Of a stretch of DNA of 64,000 nucleotides, positions 8,899 through 20,395 are shown piece after piece. The notes under the pieces were generated by a model. That model saw only the letters and a program-made list of their open reading frames with translations. It was not told the origin of the DNA and ran no database searches. The DNA is from Phoronis australis. Its lineage: Eukaryota; Phoronida; Phoronidae. Each line of letters starts with the position of its first letter. The first letter of the stretch is position 1. The stretch spans positions 118,339 to 182,338 of the forward strand of contig NMRA01000576.1 in the NCBI GenBank assembly GCA_002633005.1. Direction: 5' to 3'. The translations under genes and the position numbers were made by a program.

Positions 8899-10704
8899 TC
8901 GGTGCTTTGATTGATTTCCAACAAACGTGTAAGTTCAGTTGTTATTGTCAGCCACTCACGCTGGCACATACAGACAAGGACTGTAATCTGTGTGTGAATT
9001 ATCTAAACTTCTAACGCGTAATATACTGCTGGAGGTCCATGAGGAAGCCTTACGTTCACATAAAGCTATTACTCTATTGTATTTCTGTCTTCTGACTCTG
9101 TTCTGTGGTTGTGTCACTGAGCATCAATGCAAGGGGGGGGAATAACAAGACAAAGTGTAATCATTTCGTAAGTTGGGTGTATTGGCATTAATTCTGTGTG
9201 CTTATGTCTATGTTCGTAGTAATTCTTGGATGCTCCTGATTTTGAAATATCATATCCTTACAGGACACTAATTTGCAAGGTTCACTTGCCGCACACATCC
9301 TAAAATATGGGGGTGCTCAAAATTTGGGGCATGTTGACCTTTTACTGAAAAACGGGGCATGTTTAGAGCTGTGCACTCTGCATTCCCAAATTACAGGGGA
9401 CTGTTGTCTAGTTTTCTCAGTTTTTTGTTTCTGTGAGGCTGACCTTTGAAAATCCTGGATCCGCCCGACCGCCCCTGATCTCTACATGAATAACATACCC
9501 AGTAAATAGTTTATGTTTGGACTCTAAAGAAGCTATCACATACCGTTATGTTTGCTAAAATCTCACTGTTTTCAGGTTTCTATTAACTTGGCAAAAAGTA
9601 CATATCCAAACATTTGCATCAAAACAATCACCCAGGAATGGTATTGGGCTGTGAACATCCACATGACAGATAGAGCTTCATTTGTTTCATTGTTGCGTTA
9701 AACATTGTTGCTACCAAGGTTTGAATTTGAAGCAATCTAAAATATATTCTTGGTTTAGCCAATGGGCTTATAATCTTTAACGAAATCACTTATTCTTGCA
9801 GCCATTTGGTCAAGTCAATGTAAAGCTTCTTGGCTTTGCTATAAGATTCAAAAAGTACACGCAAAGGAAGCATGTGAGATTAATCTTTCAGTTCTAACCC
9901 TGATTGTGCCGGTTGATGGTCCATGAAGCAATAGTAAGAAGACATTTCAGTTCTATGCTGGAGACAGCCAGTTAGAATACAACAAACTCTGCTCAATATG
10001 TAGAGTTTTGCATCCTCTAATCAGATTAACGAGTTAAATGATGAAAAGTTCATCAAAATAATGGGAAATGTAGTTTATTTCAATTGCCAATAGTTTCATC
10101 ATCTGATAAAAAATATTAATTAATTTGTCATAGAATTTGAAATAAAAAGTTACAGAACACATATCCTGTTTAGCCCGAAGTCCAACTTTTATTAACATAT
10201 AACGTTTTGTCATATGCACGGTTTGTTCTAGATTGATAGCATAGTAGGTGATCATGTGCCTGTTTTGTATTCAAGTTTTGCAGAATAAAGTTGTTTTGAA
10301 TGTCGTGAATCCAGGATTGAAACTTCATTTAAAACAGTAAGTGGAAAAGTAACCCACTGCAGTACTTGCTTGTAGTAAACTTGCAGACTAGTCTTGAACT
10401 TGAATACTGAAGAGTGATTCGTTATGTTTTGAGTTTGAAGACTATTTTCTAGGCTCTGTATATAAGTCAGTAAGTTTTACAATTCAGTGTTGTATAAACA
10501 ACACGATATATATCCAGGAAGCGGGGTTGTCTTATAGTGATAGCTTTTACCTGTCTGTTATTAAAGTTTGTTGTATTTATTGCAGATTGTGACTTCAACA
10601 ATCGTTGGATAAGGAAGATTACCCGGACAACACAACGTACGCAGGTCATAAACGTATGAATTCAGTTATATGAGCTCAGAAACGCGCGTTTGTAGTCACA
10701 AAAC
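8899..10704. other. No supported gene
   Basis: A-T-rich sequence with a poly-G run at 9133-9140. I see no repeat shared with the rest of the window and no credible exon. Confidence 0.35.
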
Positions 10705-10753
10705 ATGGATTATTTGCCTGTGAAGCTAAGAGAGCAGATCCAGCTAAATAAGA
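10705..10753 (+). CDS. Candidate first coding exon, 16 codons plus one base
   Basis: AAAACATGG at 10702-10708 is a good start context. The 16 codons read MDYLPVKLREQIQLNK and one base later comes a consensus donor, A|GTAAGTGG, at 10753/10754. A short charged N-terminal exon of this kind is common in animal genes and too short for ORF finders. Downstream lies repeat DNA, so the next exon would be distant. No family is recognised from 16 residues. An in-frame chance start next to a chance donor is the alternative. Confidence 0.35.
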
Positions 10754-11849
10754 GTAAGTGGCTTGTGGTCTAGCATAGGGCCCTTTCACATTGAGTTAAC
10801 TCTTGTCTGAGAAGAGCGTCCACGTTTAGCGCGAAATTAAGTGGACCGTTCATTCTGTCTTCGGTAGTTAATGAACTTCGAAGCAAACTAGTATACAAAT
10901 GCTACTGGTAACAGTGGTCTCTGGCAACAACTGCGATAGGACCGATGTTGATTGTTTATCCTGCGCCGCAGCGTTGAGGCTTAGCACTTAAATTCACCTG
11001 TTTAATGTGAAGTTATCTGGCGCTGTTAACTTTCATCCAGGACTAAAATTTAAGCGTTCATACTGTCAGTAACTCTTGGAAACATTGACGCGTCGATGTT
11101 AGTCTGAATTGCCCTGTAGATATGTGTTTGAAGTTCAGTACCTTTAAATAAAAGGCAAAAGAATATTTTTGTGGTCAAAGGTCAAGTTTTCATATTTGCA
11201 TTTTGTATAACCAGGTAGTACTTAGTGAAACTTGTTCGTACCATGGAGTGTATTGTGTTATTATGATTGTCAACAAAACGAAACGTTGACTTATAAATTG
11301 AGATTTTTAAGGTTGAAAAATCATAATAGGTGATTGTACGCTCTATTTCTAGCATAAGGATTGTACTTCCCAAAATCAGATATGCGGCCATTCTCGTTAA
11401 ACTTTAAATTACCGGTTACGTTTCATGTTATGCTCTTGGATTTTGCATATTAAGTGATTTGTTATTCTTCATTAATTGCTGTAATTTTAGTTCAAAAAGT
11501 CTGTGCTGTTGAAACGTAGACTGTTGTTGTAGTCCTTCCTTGCTTTGTAATCACATTGTTTTGGTTGTGTTTCATGATTTGGTAGTGATTTTTCTGTTTG
11601 TACACTCCATTTTGATCCTTCAGTTATTGTAAATATTCATAGACTGAGAAGGATGCAAAAACGAATATATTATTAGCCTCATTTAGTTTTCACTGCATCG
11701 TATGCATGACACTTGATGGACTGATTTCTGAAATGTTTCTGGTTTTTAAGATTTTGGTATTTCATTTATGATCACTTCTTTTAATGAACTAGTGTATTTT
11801 AGGAAGTTGATTTTTATTTTCTGCAATTAATCACTGTTTATTAAATGTT

Positions 11850-12632
11850 TGTGACGTTTTTCCCCGTGTGTGGGTGGACGCAGGTTGTTACAGTCCGGCT
11901 CTAATAGCTTTGGTGCGATGATTGACTGAAGACTGGTTTGAGTTAATCCTTTATTAATCCCGACCGTACGTTCACAAGCCTACTGAAACATAAGCGTCCG
12001 ACGTAATGTCTGCTTATGCTCCAGCCAGTGGTGCGAAGCCTTGACTTGTGATGAAGTTCTGAGACACGTTCAGCAACTGTTACATTCGTCGATTCAATAA
12101 GCTGCTGTCTCTATAGCTGGCTTTCTATTGACTCGCTGTAACTTGCTGATTCTCTTAACAGCAACTCAACTGTAATTCTCTTGATAAACTTTCTTGAACT
12201 GACTTGATCTTTCGACTTGTTCTTTTCTTGAATTGATTTGATCTGACTAACACTAACCCATGCTTGTGTATGTACAGCATAATCCATTGTTCTGGAACTT
12301 TACACCAATTCAAGCACAGTCTACAACTTTCCTGAATCTACACAATCATGCTACAAACATATACTAGTCTGTAGAATATTCCAGACTACATCAATCACTG
12401 TCATGCTAGAGAATTCGAGAAAGTTCCTCACTATACTGTAGTAAACAAATGACATCATCATTGTACTAACGTTAGTCTTCTAGAAAGTTCTATACCATTA
12501 TGTAGTAAGCAAATTACATCATCATTGCACTTAACTCAGGGGTAATGTCAATCAAACAGAATAACAAAACAGATTAATACAACTAAAAATATTCTCAGTC
12601 TATATTCTGACAATGTAAATAGAACTCTAGTT
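11850..12632 (+). mobile_element. Solo-LTR-like 783-bp insertion
   Basis: Comparison with the uninterrupted inverted partner at about 63.05 kb shows an insertion beginning TGTGACGTTTTTCCCC, flanked on both sides by TGTT (11846-11849 and 12633-12636), a 4-bp target duplication of the size gypsy-type LTR elements make. It is more GC-rich than its host at the start and contains no open frame. The right end (CTCTAGTT) does not show the usual CA, so other element types remain possible. Confidence 0.5.
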
Positions 12633-12719
12633 TGTTAAATCTTGTATGAGAATCGTTAAATTTGTTACTGTACTACACTATTGTGTAAGTGAAAAGCGAA
12701 AATTTCAAATGCTTGTACC

Positions 12720-13090
12720 ATTGAAATTTATTGCTTTTGGAAAACTTCAGTTTTCAAAAGTTAGTTCCTTGAAAACTTATCTTCTGAAAACTTGGTTTTG
12801 ATGACTTATGTTTGTTAATAATATCTTGTTCCAAAACTTAAGTTTTTCAAAGAGTTAAGCTTATGTAACTTATTTTTTACAAAAACATAAGTATTTTGGA
12901 ACAAGTTTTTGGAACGAACTTAAGTTTTTGAAAAAATAAAACTTACGTTCAACGACTTTGAAAACTTATGTTATGAAAACTTAAGTTCGTTCCAGAAAGC
13001 CTGTTCCAAAGTAATTAAGTTTTCGTGAATGAAAAATTAAGGTTTTCATTCCCTAAACTTAAGTTTTTCGATTAAAACTCAAGTTCAGTT
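12720..13090. repeat. AAAACTTAAGTTTT palindrome array, left
   Basis: Many copies of ACTTAAGTTTTT and GGAACAAGTTTTTGGAACG-like words. AAAACTTAAGTTTT is self-complementary, so the tract is dense in small inverted repeats. Confidence 0.75.
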
Positions 13091-13864
13091 TTGTAAAGGA
13101 CGGTAAGCTGCAAGAACAACGACTACCGCTGAGATATATATGCAAGGGTGACAAACCATTAAGCATTTCTATCGCAGCGGTAGGTGTCCCGGGAAACCAG
13201 AGGTAACACACAAGCAAGCTAGATGCTGTAATTCTATTAGTTTAGTTCCAACAGTGATCTCTTCAAGAAATGGATTCCGCGTTAGCTAATATAGGCAGTT
13301 ACTCACAGATTTGCGCCAGGAGATAGTCTTATGGCATTACCCTGTGGGTGTGATTTTAACCAATATAGGAGAATTTTTGAGGAGGTTAAAGTAGGATGCC
13401 ACCCAAACACAACCGGCTTAATCAATTTAGATCGAGTAGTTCTACTGGATAACGTGAAGTTCGCTTGCGATACCTAAAACATGACGACAGTGGGAGGTGT
13501 CAAAACTATCCAATGACATCAATGATTTCAAACGCAGTCTGTTCAGCAGTCCACAACACTGGTTATTGGCGTCAGCTTATCGCTTGAATTCATCGTTTAA
13601 CACCAATAAATCATGAAACTTAAAGATACAGCGAGTTTTTATAAAAAAACATGATGTTTTGTTTTGCTGTTACGAATTAATTGGCATTTCAACACATCGT
13701 GGCCTACAAAGTTCGGCATGCCAAATTACCAAGGTACGTAGTAGGCTTTTTGTTCTGTTCAGAGGTAAATTCGAAGTATTCTTCCCTAAAATACAAAAAC
13801 GAGAACCTAGCTCTGTGTTGTTTATACTTGCGATTGTTTTAGTGCTAAACACACAAAACGCTTG
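13091..13864. other. No supported gene
   Basis: Mixed sequence without recognisable homology or shared repeats. Confidence 0.35.
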
Positions 13865-13985
13865 TTATACCGGCCAAGGGTTCAGAAACTGATAAGCTTG
13901 AGGCCCGTCGAGGCCAGACTGACTCGTTATCCCGGCCAGTGGCTCGGAATCCGATCAGGCCCGTCGCGGCCGCCGGGACAGGGAC
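13865..13985. repeat. GC-rich imperfect dimer
   Basis: Two units of about 60 bp, each starting CCGGCCA and containing a GGCCCGTCG.GGCC core, at 13870 and 13934. They stand out in GC content and CpG density from the AT-rich flanks. Only two units are present. Confidence 0.5.
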
Positions 13986-15339
13986 AGACATCAGCCAGCT
14001 TGAGTTGGAAACTAAACCTGCAGTCACGAAAATACTGTAATTGTGATCCAAAGAAATAATATGCACCTATGTGAATTAACCACGAATCTGAAAATCTATT
14101 TACATGTACTTGTTGGAGGTCGTTAAGTCGGGTTCCCCTTTCTACAGACCGTCAGGGCAAAGGTTGTGCAGTAACAATGATTTGAGTAATAAATTTGTAT
14201 TTCTAAATAAAAATTTCCCTATAGGTGATCACAGCATATAAAATCAGTAACAGTTTTACAACAGCTTTCTGTCAGCAAACACTGAATTAGCTTGCGCTCA
14301 AACTGCCTCGGTGCCCGGTACCTTTCAATGCCGGCATCAAAAGCCTGCAGCATTTGAACGCTGTAGGCTTATACAGTAAATCTGTACAAATTCTATAGAT
14401 TCCTTCAACTTTGTGTTCTTCTCTGACGTCTGTATCATTTTGTTAGGCTCCAAACCGTATCACAAATCATGTTATAGAAGCTTACTGAGTAAAAAGTGAG
14501 AAACTGCAAAGTATGACGAGAACAGAACCCCCTGATTACGACCAAGATAAGGCTTAGTGTTGATTTTTTTCTGGCAGTATGATAGATTGACGCAAGTCTC
14601 GGACTAAGTGAACGTGTAGTCCGTGCGTTAATGGGAAACAGGTCATTTCAAACCCAAGTCAGGTCGTACCCGAATCTAATTTTGAAAATATTTCAAAACT
14701 ATTTAATTTAGCAAAGCACTGATCAAAAATAACCGATCATGCCATAATTTATGCAAAACAACTTGTAGTAAATATCGACTTCAGTCTCCGCTGTGGCTTT
14801 TCTATGTCGTGGTGTCCTTTTTGTACATAACGTTGGTCTGGTGCGACACCTGGCCCCAGGAGAGCCCAGATGTGGTCACCACGTGTCCTTTCACCTGTGA
14901 AGACCACGTGACGAGATTTCTGAACCTTCTGGAATTCGCCGTCTTCCAGTGTGGACGTAATGTGTGTATCCTCTGGTATTACTCTAACACGGTGAATAGG
15001 TCGAACCTGCTTGTCCGTGGCACAGTGTCTGACAATTGTCTGTGGGTTTGTTTAAAAGGTAGCTATGCTTTAAGATTGTGCATAGATGGAAAGTGAATAA
15101 TCAAATTCAGTAATTAATCTATAATATGATAACCCCTAATTAGACAAGTGAAACCTATTGTGAATTACGTAATCAACTACAAAGAGTAACTACGCTGGCG
15201 CCCTCTTTAAAGATTACTTTAATCGATCAACCAAAACAATCAAATACCTTTTCTGCTATCCAAGCTAGGGCTCTCCACCTGTTGGATGTTTGTCCTGTTG
15301 GTGAATGTTCGAACTACACACAGTGTATAGCGACAGCGT
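13986..15339. other. Noncoding DNA with one unassigned ORF and two E-boxes
   Basis: A plus-strand frame from about 14785 to 15057 starts after a possible acceptor (CGACTTCAG), has a hydrophobic stretch (LWLFYVVVSFLYITLVW) and ends at a possible phase-1 donor AAAAG|GTAGCT. CACGTG occurs at about 14879 and 14906. None of this is enough to call a gene. Confidence 0.3.
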
Positions 15340-15440
15340 ACTTGTTGGTCACCGATTCTGGTGATGCAACATTTGCAGGCAATTTTTTCTACCCGCGATT
15401 CTTCTTGCTGGCCACAGACTCTGGCTGGTGACGCAACACT
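15340..15440. repeat. Short tandem duplication
   Basis: TTGTTGGTCACCGATTCTGG with TGATGCAACA recurs about 63 bp later as TTGCTGGCCACAGACTCTGG with TGACGCAACA. Confidence 0.5.
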
Positions 15441-15699
15441 CCATATAGTATCTTATTACCCACAATGCAAGTGACAAGCTCTTAGTTAACTTCCTGTTCG
15501 TTAACATTTGCCCTTGCCAAGATCTTTTCTAGAATCTTCCAGGAGATGACTCTTTTGTAGAATTTTCTCTGTACACTGTACCAAGTCTTAATGTTTAAAC
15601 TACTATGGCTCATCTAATTATCTTGTTGATTTAAGCACATGATATAACATTTTACTTATTTAGTGATTGGCAAATAAAAACCACATGATCATATCCACT

Positions 15700-15895
15700 C
15701 AAATATTTTCTAGAATCTTTAGAGTACTTTGACCCCAGAACCCAAAGTTGTAAACACCACCTAAAATAGAATTTGACGTTAAAATACATGTCAACAAGTC
15801 TGATCCCATGATTTAAAAGTACATATGCACAATTTTCTTGCAACTTAAAATGGATCTATTCTTACTAATTACTTAATCAATATTTATTCTGACCC
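15700..15895 (+). repeat. Dispersed repeat (direct partner at 49.08-49.26 kb)
   Basis: About 190 bp aligning in direct orientation to 49080-49265. Shared words include AAAATACATGTCAACAAGT, CAACTTAAAATGGATC and TCTTACT.ATTACT.AA. Noncoding. Confidence 0.7.
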
Positions 15896-18311
15896 ATAGA
15901 CAGCCAATTAATGCAACAGACTTAATAAAATACACATAGCAATGGTTGTTTTTGTATGGCAGATTAGTTAATGTTTAATAAAATATATGTGAGACATAGT
16001 CAATTTGATAATTAATGTTTTACCAACAGCAGAAACAGCATAAATCACTATGAATGGTAATGTCATATTTCGCCAACACGTGACACACACAACTTCATAT
16101 TTCTCCTATAATTCTACACATTAATTGAAAATTATAACAAAGATTGTGTTTATTAATTTTAATACGGAATCCTTATGGAAACTTAACTTTTTCTTTTTTA
16201 ATTTTTTTAATTCCGTGTAGAGTTTGATCAATCGGCACAATGTTAACATAAAAGTTCATAAAGTTGTGCAAGTTTAAACGTGGGATCTTATTTGATAGAT
16301 AAAGTAAAATGATTTGTGACATCAAAACACCTGAATTAAATTGCCTGCTTAAAGTGGTCACAGAGGTGGTTTTCTAGGCCTCCTGTGGCCTAACATGGAG
16401 ATGCTTTTCAAAACTAAAACAAAACTTTGACGATTTTCTTCAGAAAGCTAATGTGCATGAAGTTATTTAGACAGGCAATCTTAGGAGACGACTAATGAAG
16501 CTAGTCACTGTTGGAGTTTGTGCCCAACTAAGAGAGGCAAAAGTAAATTGAGGGTAGTGTTCAACAATTCGCTAGATGGCACTAATTAAGACAGCACATT
16601 ATAACATTATTTTGAATCAAACATTTGCCCAAATGCTGTCAACCCTAAATAGACAGCCAACTCATCCAACCCAGTTATTGTGTTTTACTTTTGTATTAAA
16701 AGTGAATTTGATCTGTTATCTTTGCCATAGAAAGTACAATCTCATATAATTTGATCATTGTCATATATTTATCTCATACTGCTTCCTGCACGCTGTCAGA
16801 ATAATCTGTTATTTTCATACATTTTGTGTACACATTCATAAAGATAACCGCATATATTGTTTTGTATAACGTTTTTCTGGTGTATTGTGCAAACGAGCTA
16901 TATTTTACACTATTAGTCAAGTGTTCAGTCATTGAAGCAAACATTTTCCCCAGTCTCAAGTACCGAGTTATTTTTGTTGTCAGACAATGCCAGAATAATC
17001 CCGTAAAACATTCAGACATAGTTCGCATTGAAGCCAATCACTTCACATTTTTTTAATTTCACCGTTTGTAATTAGTGTACAATTGTGAAACATGTAATGT
17101 GAGTCAATTATTGTAACATTGATACGACCATATTACTTGTTTTACAAAAAGATAGTAAAATTGTGTTTTTTTAAATATAAATTCTCTCTGCTGTTTGGTG
17201 ATTATTATGTATTTTCAAACTCAATTCTCTTAAAAATGTGCACCTTTAATTATGGGAACTTATTACATTTTGAAAACACTTTTACAAGAGAGTTAAAAAT
17301 CACAAAAATAAAATTGCCCCTTTAAAGTACTAACGAAACCAATTTTCTACAATCACTGCAAATCCTGACCCACTGGCTAGGAGACGTACACGTAACAGTG
17401 CACTTGCAGTAGGGGGTGGTTAATGTCATGTGCCGTCAGAGTATAAGAGGCTATTGAAATTTTCGGTTCTCGAGCGCGGTTCAAAAATCTAAAGAGTGAC
17501 AATACGTGCACAAGTATCAAGACTCGGAGGTTAATTTTAGGATGAATTACTGTCAGGTGTGGCTTGTTTCGCAGTCTTCGGCCATCTAAACACGACTGCA
17601 AACTCAAGGCTCGTTTGTTCACCGTTACTCACCACCATTAAGTTGTTGATAGGAAAGACTTTTTAGTCATGAAATGGAAGATATAAGTGTGGTGTCGACG
17701 AGCTTAAGGATTACTTTTGTTTGACAAACACGCGAAATAACGGAGTTAGTCGGAAGCCAGCATACTGGTTCTGAATGGTCAATGACTCTTGAGTGTACAG
17801 TAAGTCCTTATTAGTTTCTGTGCGGATAACATTAAATGAATTGGCTTGGTGATAGTTGCCATATTATTTTTTTTATAATTTGCGGCCAAGGGGAACAAGA
17901 CCCCTTGGCGGTAATATTAAATCGAAGACCAATGGAGGTGGAACTAAGAAGAATCAGAAGATGCTGTGTTCAGTCAAACCCGTAGCGCAAACGAAGACGA
18001 CTGCGCACTGTTCGACCAGTCGTATTTTGAAGAATATGCTAGGTATACCTTTAGTATGCTCGACTGCGTAATAATCATATAGAATGAATAACGTGTGATA
18101 GGTGACCAGCACTATATGTATTTTTAGAGCTAACGCAGTACGCAATTTCTGGCCGATATGGTAAAAGTTATTGCAGTTGTTTACAATTAAAGCACTGAGT
18201 ATTGTTTCTTGAAATACGGCACGGTACTTAAAAGTCCTATTCGCGCTGAACGTGTGGAAATAGCAAAAGTCCCGATTGTAAAAAAGGCAGGAAAACTCAC
18301 ACATGGCTCAC
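15896..18311. other. No supported gene
   Basis: AT-rich with weak short ORFs on both strands and no shared repeat that I recognise. Confidence 0.35.
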
Positions 18312-18475
18312 GCCTGGCTCACGGTGCGGTCTCGCTTCGTTCACGCCGAACTTGAGGTAAGTTCCGGGTAGAATCAAGCTTAGGCTCACGCCAGTTGTCA
18401 TGGCTGATTCGGGCACCACAATCATGTCTGTCTCCGGTTAGTGTCACGCGTAGCCAGACCGGAGGCAGCCCGAAC
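18312..18475 (-). repeat. Dispersed repeat, copy 2
   Basis: Reverse-complement partner of 6150-6300, with GGCTCACGCC blocks and CTGTCTCCGG. A donor-like GAGGTAAGT at 18354-18362 lies inside the repeat. Confidence 0.6.
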
Positions 18476-20395
18476 GAAATCTAATAATTCAGTCGCTTTA
18501 TTGTATTTTCACTTGGCATATTGTATTACAATGCCTGAAACATTACAGCTCAGAAATCAGTTTAGCATAATATTTTTGGGTCAAAGATAAACTTTACACA
18601 CATTGTTTATGAAATACGAAAAAATGCTCATTAATAAGAAGCCAAATCAGAGCTTTCAGAATATATTGTAACCTGATTTTAATTCAAAAGCCGTGCGGGA
18701 ACGAAGTTGATGTTGGTTGAGTGGGAGCAGTAGTTTTCCGAAATCATCTAATACTTTAGTGTGTTCAAAGCTTTTCGTGATTTCCTGTAACAACAATGCA
18801 CTTAAGGAAACGATTGTACATACCCATGTTGCATGTCCCTGCGCGCCTGGTCTTCAGCTCTTCTACCTGATGCTTAACTGCGAAACATGTCATCTGATCC
18901 TAGGTGTTGAAAGCTGATCATTTGTACTATTGTAGCACCTGGGTTGCATGTTTACTGTCCACTTATCTTGTCAGTGAATCTGTCACGACCGTTACTAAAT
19001 GATATCTAACAAGTTATAACAGCTGCTTTTTTCTATTCCCTAACTCATTCATTATCTGGCAATAATAAGACATTAACCACAAAACCATTTAATTAGTCAC
19101 GTAACACATTTGGTGGTTATTATGAAAAGTTATGTCGACTACCTATTTTCTATATCAATGTATACATGCACTGCATATACATCAAATATTTGAAATAGAA
19201 TATGATTAACAATAAGGCCCAAGTTATAAACAATCACGGTGCGTCAATAAAAGTATTTTTTATGAATGTTGTGCTCCTAAAATATTCCTCAGGTTCAGAC
19301 CCTGGAGTTTGTTGATTTCTACCTGAGCTCACACGAAGAAGGACGTCTAAACTTGACTTTACGTCTTTGGTCATTTTTCAGACCTCTGTCAGATTTCTCC
19401 TCCAGTGTACAGTGGATGTTCTCGGTGTTTTTGGCAACACCAATATATGTCGAGGTTTGTATTGACGTTTCAGGCAAGTTAATCTAGCTCCTGCTACACA
19501 CCTGCCCCCGAGGCAGACAGACTACTTTTCTGCAGGCCACGTTCCACCGCCACATCAACTCATCTAATTTGTAAGGTTCTCAAATGTCTCGCTCTATTCC
19601 TTGTGCATTTTCAAAGAATTTCCAAAGTTGTTTCTCTCGGCGATTTCTAAAAATGTCACGTTTGATGCAATCGACTGGCCGTGCCTGATAAACGGATAAA
19701 TTTGCAAACCTGCACTTTGGATCAGCCATCATTCAACTAATACATTGTATTCTTGAGTTTGGTATTCAAAGACTTGGAAGAATAAATGTAGTATAATTTA
19801 GTAAGAACTGCTTGTTTCCTTCAAATTAATTAAAAACATTTAAGCAAACCAATTCTTTTAATTGTTATGTTACACCCCGACATTTTAGTTCGTAGAAACG
19901 GCGAAAAACTCGTGAGTGGTTACACACGACAAATACACATACGTGTAGTCTGAAAATAGGGAGATTCAGACACCTATTACAAAAGCCTGCATGGAGGGCT
20001 GACAAAGCTTTTTTGTATTAATTTCAAGGGGTGAAGAGTTCTACGTGCCAATATTATTCTTTTCAGTGTTCTCTTGGGGGCAACTTCGCTGTGAAGGTAT
20101 AAATAATTGTTGGTTTTTCACAAGCATGAAACTGTTCCAGTGTTGTCAAGGTAACTATTATTTTAGTGTCGGTGCCATTTGCTTATATTGGTCGTGAACC
20201 TATCATGTGATATCAAAATTGTTCAGAAAAGATTCTATTTGAAGCAGAAACTGGAGCAGAAATTTGGTCAACAAATACTCATTCCAAACCCAGAAATTAT
20301 CTCATTTTGCCCCACTGAAGACTACCCTAGTATTTCCTAAACCGCTAAACTTTTTGGTGTAATACTTCGACTAATTTCTCTCATCCCTAATGTGA
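18476..20395. other. No supported gene
   Basis: Noncoding AT-rich sequence without a shared repeat that I can identify. Confidence 0.35.

Larger units (their letters stand above)
10880..13090 (+). repeat. Long dispersed repeat, left copy (inverted partner at 62.6-64.0 kb)
   Basis: Matched in reverse complement by 62600-63960. Shared landmarks are CAGTGG..CTGGCAA, GACGCGTCGATGTTAGT, AATATTTTTGTGGTCAA, GAACAAG..CCATGG, CTCATTTAGTTTTCACTGCA, TGCATGACACTTGATG and the CTTAAGTTTT tract. The left copy has two extra blocks relative to the right one: about 95 bp near 10970-11065 and the 783-bp insertion at 11850-12632. No protein is encoded. Confidence 0.8.

Noticed and set aside
18303-18356. ATG exon MAHAWLTVRSRFVHAELE with donor GAG|GTAAGT
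   Set aside because: It lies across a dispersed repeat whose inverted copy at 6.15-6.30 kb has no such frame. The donor is more likely chance.
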